Source: JACMRI01 sp043778625 (lineage in GTDB: Bacteria > Bacteroidota > Bacteroidia > UBA4408). Taken from it: 14,135 bases of DNA. The translations under genes were made by a program, and so were the position numbers. The notes under the pieces were generated by a model that was not told where the DNA came from, did not search any database, and saw nothing but the letters and a program-made list of their open reading frames with translations. Of this stretch, positions 1-7,378 are shown one piece after another. Where the stretch lies: contig JAYWFU010000120.1 of the NCBI GenBank assembly GCA_043778625.1, positions 1 to 14,135 of the forward strand, read 5' to 3'. Positions within the stretch are counted from its first letter, which is position 1, and each line of letters begins with the position of its first letter.

Positions 1-1
1 C

Positions 2-79
2 AATAAATTATCTGAGGAAATTGTAAAAAGTATTTGCTCATACTCATATGTTTTTGAAGCAATTAATTGGACTACTTAA
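2..79 (+). CDS. Tail of an open frame entering from the left edge
   Basis: Reading from base 2 gives 25 codons, ending SYVFEAINWTT and then TAA at 77-79. The frame is open at the window edge, so this can only be the C-terminal end of something. It overlaps the next frame (67-522) by 13 bp in a different phase. It could be the front of the same VWA-like gene before a frameshift or deletion, or an unrelated upstream gene. It is too short to recognise. Confidence 0.3.
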   Translation, partial: NKLSEEIVKSICSYSYVFEAINWTT

Positions 80-522
80 AATTTCAAATTGGTATAACAG
101 GTAAAGTAGGCGGAGTGTACTATAGCAATACTTCGTCATATAAAGAGTTATTGCAAACCATGAATTTAGCAATGCGTAATGGAAGCGGAGGCGATTGTCC
201 CGAAAATAATATTGAAGCCGTAATAGAAGGGTTAAACCAAAATACTAATTGTAAAGCAGTAATTATGATAGCCGATAACTACGCTACACCTCGCGATTTA
301 AAATTATTAAATTCCATAACTGTGCCAATTCGTTTAGTTTTATGTGGTGCATACGACGTCGTAAATACTGATTACTTAAATATGATACGTAGAAACAAAG
401 GCAGTTTACATACCATCGAAAAAGATATTTTTGAATTATCAACCTTAACAAACGAGCAGGAAATTTCAATTAATGGTAAGCGCTATAAAGTACAAAACAA
501 TAAGTTTATTGCCATAAAATAA
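67..522 (+). CDS. C-terminal part of a VWA-like domain protein, probably truncated
   Basis: I recognise the back half of a von Willebrand A-like protein family common in Bacteroidota. The family pattern reads IGxTGGxY, then NGxGGDxPENxxEA, then IADN..RD..LL, then P-I/V-R-hydrophobic-LCG, then NxDYLN, then GS-hydrophobic-HTxEKD-I. Here these appear as IGITGKVGGVYY, NGSGGDCPENNIEAV, MIADNYATPRDLKLL, PIRLVLCG, NTDYLN and GSLHTIEKDI. Intact members have an N-terminal DxTGSM metal-ion motif and about 60-100 more residues; both are absent. The only start is a TTG directly after an in-frame TAA, with no ribosome binding site. An overlapping frame ends at 79, so the gene may be frameshifted or internally deleted. 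Its partner and function are unknown; the helicase downstream has its own promoter-like motif. Confidence 0.6.
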   Translation: MDYLKFQIGITGKVGGVYYSNTSSYKELLQTMNLAMRNGSGGDCPENNIEAVIEGLNQNTNCKAVIMIADNYATPRDLKLLNSITVPIRLVLCGAYDVVNTDYLNMIRRNKGSLHTIEKDIFELSTLTNEQEISINGKRYKVQNNKFIAIK

Positions 523-529
523 CACACCT

Positions 530-608
530 AAATAGGGCGCTCCATTGCTCGTCGTGGGGCTTGTTTCATACATCGAGATGAAGTACGAAACTAGGTTTGC
601 CCTTATTT
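530..608. repeat. Structured intergenic element, possible dispersed repeat
   Basis: This is a GC-richer island between two AT-rich genes. The inner arms GTTTCATAC (563-571) and GTACGAAAC (583-591) pair over 9 positions with one A-C mismatch. Read on the minus strand that mismatch becomes a G-U wobble, so the minus-strand transcript folds better. The outer arms GGGC (535-538) and GCCC (599-602) are flanked by AATA and TTATT and close a larger stem. The style (GGGCGCTCC...GGGGC) resembles intergenic palindromic repeats seen in Bacteroidota, but only one copy is present here. It could also serve as a terminator for the upstream frame. Confidence 0.4.
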
Positions 609-645
609 TACACATAAGTTTTAAAACAATAGCCCACAACATTAC

Positions 646-653
646 TATATTTG
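646..653 (+). promoter_or_regulatory. Candidate -7 element (TATATTTG) for the helicase gene
   Basis: TATATTTG matches the Bacteroidota TAnnTTTG consensus and lies 28 bp before the ATG at 682. No good TTTG -33 element is present at 19-21 bp spacing; the nearest T-run is 619-622. The assignment therefore rests on the -7 box and its position. Confidence 0.4.
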
Positions 654-681
654 TATCTAAATTATAATTTGGATTTAAACT

Positions 682-3636
682 ATGGCAAACGTAAGTAATA
701 CCAAGCCTTGCAGGCTTGTATATGCTATTAACGAACACCCACATATTGGTTATGTGGTAGAACCATTTATGGTGGAACTTACCACCAGTGGCGACTATTC
801 GTACACGTATCAAAAATTAACTAACGAAACGGCTAAGGATTTTCATGGACTGATAACTTCGCAAGACATTGAAATAATACGTGAACTCGAAAAAATAACA
901 GTAGAGAATATTGTAAAAAAATACCACAGTAAGCCTGTAACTAACAAACTGTTTTTTGAGAAATTTTACTTGCCACAAGTACAACAATTGGCGCGCGATT
1001 TTACCGCAAGAATTATGGATAAAGTATTACCCTTGCTGCTAAACACTGAATTGTTTTACAAAGGGAAAGACGGAAACCCTTGCCAACACCGCATTGCGTA
1101 CGAGGAAGGCTTAGCTACGGTGGTGTTTCATTTCATACGGTCGGAGCAAAACATGCGTTACTATCCCACTATCAAACTCAACGAAATTAAGGTAGAATTT
1201 ATTGGTAAAAACTCACGTATTATTACCGAACAGCCTACGTATTTGCTTATTAACAACGCACAACTAATTAGGTTTGAAGACTATGTAGATGGAAAGAAAC
1301 TTAAAATATTTTTAGACAAACGTTACCTCGAAATTCCACGCAGTGCAGAGGACGCTTACTTTGAAAAATTTGTGATTCCGCTTGCTGAGCAATACCACAT
1401 ACATGCACAGGGCTTTACTGTTAAAACCGAGCAACACCAAGCCGCACCAGTTATTAAGGTAGAAACTACTTGGAATGGTAATTTGCAATTATTACTCTAT
1501 TTTAATTATGATGCCGAGCAATACGCTTACAGTCAAGGCAAAAAAGTAAGTGCTACTTTTATCAAAGAAAATGATAACATAACACTTACACGCACAAAGC
1601 GTAGCACCGACTGGGAACGTAACAAGGCCAAGCGGTTAATTGATTTAGGATTAAAAAACATTGAACAAGCCGCATTTGTTATTGATGAGTTAAAAGTCAC
1701 CTTACCACTATCGGAACAAGAATATACTAAATACCAAATTATAGAATGGCTAAGTGCCAATAGCGATGCACTACGTACAGACAACTTTGCAATAGAGCAA
1801 GCCGAGTTTGAGAAAGCCTACTTTATAGCAAAGCCGTTTTTATCCATTAAAATAAGCGAGAGTAAAGATTGGTTTGATGTAAATGCTATTGTAATGTTTG
1901 GTGATATAGAGATTCCGTTCTCGTCGTTACGCAATAACATAATACACAATAAGCGAGAATACACGCTACCCAACGGACAGGTGGTAATAATACCCGAACA
2001 ATGGTTTGCACAATTACGTGATTTATTTAGCCTTACTGAAGCCACTACCAACACTGCAAATATTCAACTTAAAAAATATCACATAGGTATATTGCAACAA
2101 TTGCAAGAGGGTAACATAGCCGAAGTGGTTATGAACCGTAAGCTACAGCAATTGCTCACGATGGAAAATATTGAAGAAACCGAACTACCCAAACAATTGA
2201 ATGCAACACTGCGCCCGTACCAAAAAGCAGGGTTTGATTGGATGTGTTTCTTACACAGTTATGGTTTTGGAGGTTGCTTGGCCGATGATATGGGGTTGGG
2301 TAAAACCCTACAAACTCTATCGTTACTGGCCAAAATGAAGGAACTGGCTACTGAAAACCCAATTGATGATAGTAACATAGCCTACCATCAACGCCAAGCA
2401 CAAACATCGTTACTTATTGCACCCACATCACTGCTGTACAACTGGCGGGACGAAGCTCGCAAGTTTACTCCACAACTAAAAATACACATACACGCAGGCA
2501 ACGACCGTGTGCGCAACACTGACACTTTTGCCAATTATGATTTAATAGTAACCTCGTACGGCATGGCACGCAACGATTTGGAGGTGTTGAACAAGTTTTA
2601 TTTTAACTACATAATATTGGACGAAAGCCAGTATATTAAAAATCATAGTTCGCAGGTATCGCAAAATGTGTTTGAACTAAAATCGGCGCACAAGCTCATA
2701 TTATCAGGTACTCCGTTAGAAAACAGTATATCGGAATTATGGACACAAATGCACTTCATCAACAAAGGTTTATTAGGTGCTTACGGCAAGTTTAAAGACA
2801 ACTACGTAACACCTATTGAACGTGATAAGGACACTGCACGAACTGAGCGCTTACACAGTATTATAAAACCCTTTGTAATGCGCCGTACCAAGCAACAAGT
2901 AGCTACCGACTTGCCTGCTAAAATTGAACAAATAGTGTATTGCGACATGAGCGAGGAACAAAATAAATTGTACGAAGAAACAAAATCGCAGTACCGTAAC
3001 GAGCTTATTGGCGCAGGTGGTGAGGTAGCTAAAAACAAATCGATGAACTTGTTAGCGGGCTTAACTAAATTACGCCAAATTAGCAATCATCCAAGTATGG
3101 TTATGCCCGACTACACAGGCGATTCGGGCAAGTTTGACGAGGTTATACTCCGCTTACAAAACGCACTTAACGAAGGGCATAAGGTGTTGATATTTTCGCA
3201 GTTTGTAAAACAATTGGCTTTGTTTCAAAACTATTTAACTGAAAATGCTACTCCGTATTTTTATATTGATGGTAGTGTAAAATCGCAGGAACGTAAGCAA
3301 TTGGTAGATACGTTTCAGGCAAGTGATGACGTTAAGGTATTTTTAATATCGCTAAAAGCAGGTGGTGTGGGGCTTAACCTTACCTCGGCTGATTATGTAT
3401 TTATCCTCGACCCTTGGTGGAACCCAGCTACCGAGCGTCAAGCGGTGGATAGGGCGCACCGTATAGGGCAATTGAATACGGTGTTTACCTACAAATTTAT
3501 TTCACGAAATTCAGTAGAAGAAAAAATTGTAAAACTACAAGAACACAAGCAACAGTTGAGCGATAGCTTAATTAAAACGGAAGAATCGTTTTTTAAATCG
3601 TTGAGCAAGGATGATATTGCAGCAATACTTATGTAA
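682..3636 (+). CDS. SNF2-family DEAD/DEAH-box helicase (Swi2/Snf2 ATPase)
   Basis: This is a 984-residue SNF2-type ATPase of the kind that tracks on double-stranded DNA and remodels protein-DNA complexes. The N-terminal ~505 residues match no domain I recognise. The first RecA lobe starts around L511-RPYQ. It holds motif I DDMGLGKT (Lys541), motif Ia IAPTSLLYNW, motif II DESQ (647-650; most relatives have DEAQ or DEGH) and motif III SGTPLENS (675-682). The second lobe starts near residue 814, with KVLIFSQF, then GGVGLNLTSAD (from 894) and motif VI QAVDRAHRIGQ (920-930). All catalytic motifs look intact. The ATG is chosen because it follows a TATATTTG promoter box at 646-653. The gene stands alone, and the IS at 3645 sits against its TAA stop. 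The family is certain; the cellular role is unknown. Confidence 0.93.
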   Translation: MANVSNTKPCRLVYAINEHPHIGYVVEPFMVELTTSGDYSYTYQKLTNETAKDFHGLITSQDIEIIRELEKITVENIVKKYHSKPVTNKLFFEKFYLPQVQQLARDFTARIMDKVLPLLLNTELFYKGKDGNPCQHRIAYEEGLATVVFHFIRSEQNMRYYPTIKLNEIKVEFIGKNSRIITEQPTYLLINNAQLIRFEDYVDGKKLKIFLDKRYLEIPRSAEDAYFEKFVIPLAEQYHIHAQGFTVKTEQHQAAPVIKVETTWNGNLQLLLYFNYDAEQYAYSQGKKVSATFIKENDNITLTRTKRSTDWERNKAKRLIDLGLKNIEQAAFVIDELKVTLPLSEQEYTKYQIIEWLSANSDALRTDNFAIEQAEFEKAYFIAKPFLSIKISESKDWFDVNAIVMFGDIEIPFSSLRNNIIHNKREYTLPNGQVVIIPEQWFAQLRDLFSLTEATTNTANIQLKKYHIGILQQLQEGNIAEVVMNRKLQQLLTMENIEETELPKQLNATLRPYQKAGFDWMCFLHSYGFGGCLADDMGLGKTLQTLSLLAKMKELATENPIDDSNIAYHQRQAQTSLLIAPTSLLYNWRDEARKFTPQLKIHIHAGNDRVRNTDTFANYDLIVTSYGMARNDLEVLNKFYFNYIILDESQYIKNHSSQVSQNVFELKSAHKLILSGTPLENSISELWTQMHFINKGLLGAYGKFKDNYVTPIERDKDTARTERLHSIIKPFVMRRTKQQVATDLPAKIEQIVYCDMSEEQNKLYEETKSQYRNELIGAGGEVAKNKSMNLLAGLTKLRQISNHPSMVMPDYTGDSGKFDEVILRLQNALNEGHKVLIFSQFVKQLALFQNYLTENATPYFYIDGSVKSQERKQLVDTFQASDDVKVFLISLKAGGVGLNLTSADYVFILDPWWNPATERQAVDRAHRIGQLNTVFTYKFISRNSVEEKIVKLQEHKQQLSDSLIKTEESFFKSLSKDDIAAILM

Positions 3637-3644
3637 TACTATTT
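3636..3644. repeat. Left target-site duplication of the IS1595-type element
   Basis: ATACTATTT occurs here and again at 4628-4636, exactly outside the two inverted repeats. The last base of the helicase stop codon is the first base of the duplication. IS1595-family elements usually duplicate 8 bp; nine match here because one terminal base is ambiguous. Confidence 0.8.
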
Positions 3645-4627
3645 ATGTATGTCCGCAAATACCCATAATTGATATTTTTTAGTTATTTTAACAAAAAAAA
3701 CAGTATGAATTTATTTAATTTCACAGCAAATTTTGAGAGCGAAGAAGCCTGCATAGACCATTTCAAGGGCGAACGAGACACTGTGGGTATAACTTGTAAT
3801 TGTGGTAATACTACACATTATTGGATAAAAAGTAGGTTGAGTTACGAGTGCAAAATATGTAGAAGTCGTACTTCTTTGCGTAGCGGAACAATTATGCAGA
3901 GTTCTAACTTACCTTTTTTAGTATGGTATAAAACTATGTTTTTAGTCAGTGCGACTAAAAAGGCTTTTCGAGTAAGGAAATACAAAAACAACTAGGTTTA
4001 AAACGCTACGAACCTGTGTGGGCAATGGTTCACAAGCTCCGTAAGGCAATGGGCAAGCGAGATGCACGCTACACTTTAGAAGGAATGATTGAAATGGACG
4101 AGGGGTATTTTACTGTTGAGTCTAGCGAAATAGAAAAAAGTAAAGGCACTAGAGGACGTGGAGCTGTGGGGAAGCAAAATGTTGCACTACTAGCGGAATC
4201 AACCCCTTTGGAGGATATTGAAACTGGAAAGGTGTCTAACCAATGTAGATATTTTAAGGCAAAGGTATTAACTAGCCACAGTGCAGCCGAAATAAACGGC
4301 ACTATAAAAGAATCTATTAGTGAAAAAAGTATCGTTTTTAGCGACAAAAGCACCTCTTACATAAACATAGCAGACTATGTAGAGTTACACTTTACTGAAA
4401 AATCAGACAAAGAAACTACCAAAAAAATACTGAAGTGGGTACACATTACCATAAGTAATGCTAAACGGAATTTATTAGGGAACTACCACAAAATAAAGGG
4501 TAAGTACTTACAATTATACCTTAACGAGTTTGTTTACAAACTAAATCGAAGATATTTTGAGGAGAAACTCTTTGACAGGCTTGTTATTGCTGCAATTACG
4601 GGATTATGATTATTTGCGGACATACAT
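3645..4627 (+). mobile_element. IS1595-family (ISXO2-like) insertion sequence, about 983 bp
   Basis: Terminal inverted repeats lie at 3645-3669 and 4603-4627, both starting ATGTATGTCCGCAAATA from the outside and matching at 23 of 25 positions. A 9-bp direct duplication (ATACTATTT) flanks them. The inside carries one transposase gene with the N-terminal zinc ribbon and catalytic core of the ISXO2 group, at the size usual for that group. The ends and target duplication are well preserved, so the insertion looks fairly recent. The element landed immediately after the helicase stop codon, so that protein is unchanged, but any native terminator was separated from the gene. The transposase is frameshifted (see 3705-4609), so this copy may need help in trans to move. 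Confidence 0.9.
3705..4609 (+). pseudogene. IS1595/ISXO2-like transposase, frameshifted
   Basis: The first segment (ATG at 3705, running in frame to a stop at 3993-3995) carries a zinc ribbon: CNCG near the front, then CKIC, then LRSGTIMQSSNLPFLVWY. The second segment, in the -1 frame from about 3962 to 4609, reads GFSSKEIQKQLGLKRY and EPVWAMVHKLR, then the catalytic core. Candidate acidic residues are the Asp codon at 4097 (EMDEGYF), the Asp codon at 4343 (VFSDKS) and the Glu codon at 4526 (YLNEF), followed by NRRYFEEKLFDRL. The ending is the ISXO2 pattern WVHITISNAKRNLLGNYH. The frames join cleanly if the A5 run at 3957-3961 had one more A (T-K-K-G-F-S). This is most simply a 1-base loss. 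Programmed slippage is less likely because A5G lacks the full A6G slippery site. The second half alone could start at GTG 4016 but would lack the zinc ribbon. Confidence 0.85.
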
Positions 4628-4636
4628 ATACTATTT
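4628..4636. repeat. Right target-site duplication of the IS1595-type element
   Basis: ATACTATTT is repeated directly outside the right inverted repeat, matching 3636-3644 base for base. Confidence 0.8.
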
Positions 4637-4678
4637 TAAATAATACTTAGCCCAATATTTTTCTTTACATTTTACAAC

Positions 4679-4727
4679 CCACCCCGCCCTGCGGGCACCC
4701 CTCCCAAAAGGGGACTTCGTGGCGTAA
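4679..4727. repeat. GC-rich double hairpin, intergenic repeat-like
   Basis: Two compact hairpins sit in AT-rich DNA: GCCC-TGC-GGGC (4686-4696) and CCCC-(8 nt)-GGGG (4698-4713). The wording (CACCCCTCCCAAAAGGGG and similar) is of a type often scattered between genes in Bacteroidota genomes. Neither hairpin is followed by a T-run on the plus strand, so a simple intrinsic terminator is not supported. Only one copy is in the window. Confidence 0.45.
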
Positions 4728-4790
4728 ATACTAATTTTGACTATTTGCTTACTATTCACCATGTTTTTAAATCAATTAAATTATTTACGC
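4722..4790. repeat. Separated perfect inverted repeat GCGTAAATA / TATTTACGC
   Basis: The 9-base arms GCGTAAATA (4722-4730) and TATTTACGC (4782-4790) are exact reverse complements about 50 bases apart. The enclosed AT-rich sequence encodes nothing visible. This could be the two ends of a small non-autonomous element, a long stem-loop, or chance; no target duplication is evident. Confidence 0.35.
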
Positions 4791-4800
4791 AAACTTACTG

Positions 4801-4816
4801 GCCTAATTAATTAGGC
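4801..4816 (-). terminator. 16-bp perfect palindrome overlapping the priA stop
   Basis: GCCTAATTAATTAGGC is a perfect palindrome and includes the TAA stop of priA (complement of 4811-4813). It can form a short hairpin at the end of the priA message but has no following T-run on the minus strand. Its role as a terminator is uncertain; a protein-binding palindrome is an alternative. Confidence 0.3.
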
Positions 4817-7264
4817 GGTATCTACATCAATAATAACACGTACTGTGCGGTTGTGCTTGTACATACTATCAATAAGTTGTTGTATTATTTTTTTTGCGGC
4901 TACAATGTTCCCGTCACGCTCTATTTTTAGCATAAAGCATTTGTTATAAATGTTTTTGATACGTGCGGGGCTAGGGTATTCGGGTCCTAGCACACGTTTG
5001 CCAAAGGCTTGTTGCAAATCTTTTGCTAAAATTTCGCAATATTCGTTTAATATATTTACATCACGGTGTTGTAGTTTAATTTCAATAATGCGAGTAAATG
5101 GTGGATAGTCGTAGATTTTACGTTCGGTAATTTCGTTAGTGTAATAAGCGGTATAATCGTGGGCTTGCACCTGTTGCAAAATAGTGTGTTGGGGTTGCAT
5201 AGTTTGTATTACAATTTTACCCAAGCCACTTGCTCGCCCTGCCCTACCGCTTACTTGACTAAACAATGAAAATGCACGTTCCGATGCCCTAAAGTCAGGG
5301 TAATGCAGCGTTTCATCAGCATTAATAATTCCTACTAAATCCACACTCGAAAAATCTAAGCCCTTGGTAACCATTTGTGTACCAATTAGTATATCTATTT
5401 GTTTGTTTTCTAACTGTTCAATTAATGTTTCAAATGCCAGCTTACCTCGTGTGGTGTCAGTATCCATACGGGATACACGTGCCGAGGGGAATAACAATTG
5501 TACGTCTTCCTCAATTTTTTGTGTGCCAATGCCTTTAGTAATAATGTTGGTACTATTGCATTTGGCGCAACGTGGCTGTGGGGCAATGCTATAACCGCAG
5601 TAATGGCACTTGAGCAAATTAATGTGTTTATGGTACGTTAGGCTTACATCGCATTGTACGCATTGTGGCACATGCCCACAAGTCATGCACTCGTGCATAG
5701 GCACATATCCCCTACGATTTTGAAACAATATAATTTGCTTTTGATTGTCCAAAGCCTCCGTCATTAACCCATATAACTCACGTGTTAACGAAGCCTTCAT
5801 GCTTTTTTGCGATAGATTTTTTTTAATATCTACCAATTCAATTACAGGTAATTTAACATTATTGTAGCGCTCGGCTAATTGCACATAGCCGTATTTTTGT
5901 TGTTGTGCGTTGTAATACGTTTCTATTGCGGGCGTTGCTGAGCCTAGCACTACCTTGGCGTTAAATTGTTTGGCTAGCACAATGGCTGTGTCTCTAGCGT
6001 TGTAGCGGGGCGATGGGTCTTGTTGCTTATACGATGCATCGTGCTCCTCGTCCACTATTATTAATCCTAAATTATCATAGGGTAACAGCACCGCCGAGCG
6101 TGCGCCTAGTATTACTTGTGCGCCCTTTTTGTACAATAAATTATTCCATACTTCTACCCGCTCGTTTTCGTTAAAACGCGAATGGTACACGCCAATTTTA
6201 GCAGGCACTATTTTTTTTAGGCGGCTTACTAGTTGTGTAGTTAGTGCTATTTCGGGCACTAAGTACAATACTTGCTTGCCCTGCGCTAAGGTATTGGTAA
6301 TAAGTTGTGCGTATATATTTGTTTTGCCACTGCCCGTAACTCCGTGTAGCAAGCATACATCATGCGTGGTAAATAAGTGAGTAAGTGCCTTTAATGCTAT
6401 CTCCTGCACCGCAGTAAGCTGTAGTGGAGTAGTACTATTGGTAGCGGCGTTATTTAGGCGCGATACTTCTATTTCGTGCAGTTCAATAATCCCCTTTTTC
6501 TCTAATACTTTTAGGGTGGCGCTGTCGCAGTTAGCGCGTTCTTCGAGCATTTTTTTTGGTACTAAATAATTGGGCGTAGCCGTAAAAAAATTACTTAACG
6601 CAATGTAGGCTGTTAGGGCTTGTTGTTGTTTAACGGCACGTTGTAGCTCAGTAAACAGGTCGTTAATCAAGTCGTTATTAGTAATATATTTTTCGTTTAA
6701 TGTAATAAAGGTAGCGTACTTAGGCTTGTATTTTAGCTTGAGTTCTTCTTTAAGTAATATGTAATTTTTATCAATTAAGCGTTTTACAGTACTATGTGTT
6801 TTCTTATTGTTGAGTATGGCATTAATCTCGTCAATGGTAATGAAATTGCGTATTTCCAAGGCTTCAATTAACAAATACTCGCTATCGTTTAACTGTTGTT
6901 TGTCAATATCAACTTCGGTATTTAGTACAAATGTTGTTTCGCTGTTTAGCTTGAGGCCTGCTGGCAGTGCGGCATTCATTACATCGCCTAAGTAGCATAG
7001 GTAGTAACTGGCTATCCATTGCCATGCGTTGTATTGTGCAGGAGTTATTACTGCGCCTTCGTCAATTACTGATACTAATTCCTTGGCCTCGAAGCCTGAA
7101 GTATTTTCGTTCCCAACACTAATAATTAATGCGGTATATAATTTATTCTTACCAAAATTAACTACCACACGCTTACCAAACCCAACATAGCTCTGCCATT
7201 CCAACGGAACAGCATAAGTAAACAAGTTATTGAGCGCTAAAGGGAGTAGTACGTTTACAAACAA
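4811..7264 (-). CDS. priA: Primosomal protein N', replication restart helicase PriA
   Basis: PriA recognises stalled forks and D-loops and reloads the replicative helicase. The N-terminus (FVNVLLPLALNNLFTYAVP) is the 3'-DNA-binding domain. The Walker A motif is GVTGSGKT (308-315, Lys314) and motif II is DEEH (405-408), followed by GSATPA. The zinc-binding insert has all eight cysteines (526, 529, 535, 538, 553, 556, 566, 569). Lobe two contains IGTQMVTKGLDF and SQVSGRAGRA. At 817 residues it is within the normal range for Bacteroidota PriA. The start is TTG: upstream in frame there is only a stop and no ATG, and the N-terminus lines up with where PriA proteins normally begin. No promoter is visible in the 114-bp gap to the peptidase gene, so it may be read through from there. 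Confidence 0.96.
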   Translation of the reverse strand: MFVNVLLPLALNNLFTYAVPLEWQSYVGFGKRVVVNFGKNKLYTALIISVGNENTSGFEAKELVSVIDEGAVITPAQYNAWQWIASYYLCYLGDVMNAALPAGLKLNSETTFVLNTEVDIDKQQLNDSEYLLIEALEIRNFITIDEINAILNNKKTHSTVKRLIDKNYILLKEELKLKYKPKYATFITLNEKYITNNDLINDLFTELQRAVKQQQALTAYIALSNFFTATPNYLVPKKMLEERANCDSATLKVLEKKGIIELHEIEVSRLNNAATNSTTPLQLTAVQEIALKALTHLFTTHDVCLLHGVTGSGKTNIYAQLITNTLAQGKQVLYLVPEIALTTQLVSRLKKIVPAKIGVYHSRFNENERVEVWNNLLYKKGAQVILGARSAVLLPYDNLGLIIVDEEHDASYKQQDPSPRYNARDTAIVLAKQFNAKVVLGSATPAIETYYNAQQQKYGYVQLAERYNNVKLPVIELVDIKKNLSQKSMKASLTRELYGLMTEALDNQKQIILFQNRRGYVPMHECMTCGHVPQCVQCDVSLTYHKHINLLKCHYCGYSIAPQPRCAKCNSTNIITKGIGTQKIEEDVQLLFPSARVSRMDTDTTRGKLAFETLIEQLENKQIDILIGTQMVTKGLDFSSVDLVGIINADETLHYPDFRASERAFSLFSQVSGRAGRASGLGKIVIQTMQPQHTILQQVQAHDYTAYYTNEITERKIYDYPPFTRIIEIKLQHRDVNILNEYCEILAKDLQQAFGKRVLGPEYPSPARIKNIYNKCFMLKIERDGNIVAAKKIIQQLIDSMYKHNRTVRVIIDVDTA

Positions 7265-7276
7265 AATAGATGATAG

Positions 7277-7336
7277 ATTAAGAGATACTAGACATTAGAT
7301 AAGAGATGGTAAATTAAGAGATGCTAGATATTAGAT
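7277..7336. repeat. Degenerate direct repeats between priA and the peptidase gene
   Basis: A 24-base word beginning ATTAAGAGAT occurs at 7277-7300 and 7313-7336, identical at 22 of 24 positions and offset by 36. The surrounding 7265-7352 is built of TTAGAT/AGATA-like words, so it looks like slippage-prone low-complexity DNA. It lies in the leader of priA on the minus strand. No coding potential or promoter is seen. Confidence 0.6.
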
Positions 7337-7378
7337 GTTAGATATTAGTATAGTTATTGATTATTAACTAGCAATTAA

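Noticed and set aside
466..813. 115-codon minus-strand frame over the helicase start
   Set aside because: It overlaps the structured intergenic element and the conserved start of the helicase, and its composition is that of an antisense shadow.
3950..3965. Programmed -1 frameshift making the transposase
   Set aside because: The site is T-AAA-AAG rather than A-AAA-AAG, so P-site re-pairing is poor. As far as I know the ISXO2 group has a single uninterrupted transposase frame. A lost A is simpler, though the slippage option is kept as a check in the findings.
682..4636. Defence island built from the VWA-like protein, SNF2 helicase and transposase
   Set aside because: Some defence systems pair helicases with other modules, but here the VWA gene is a fragment, the helicase stands alone with its own promoter-like box, and the transposase belongs to an IS with its own ends. 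No nuclease, methylase or toxin gene accompanies them.
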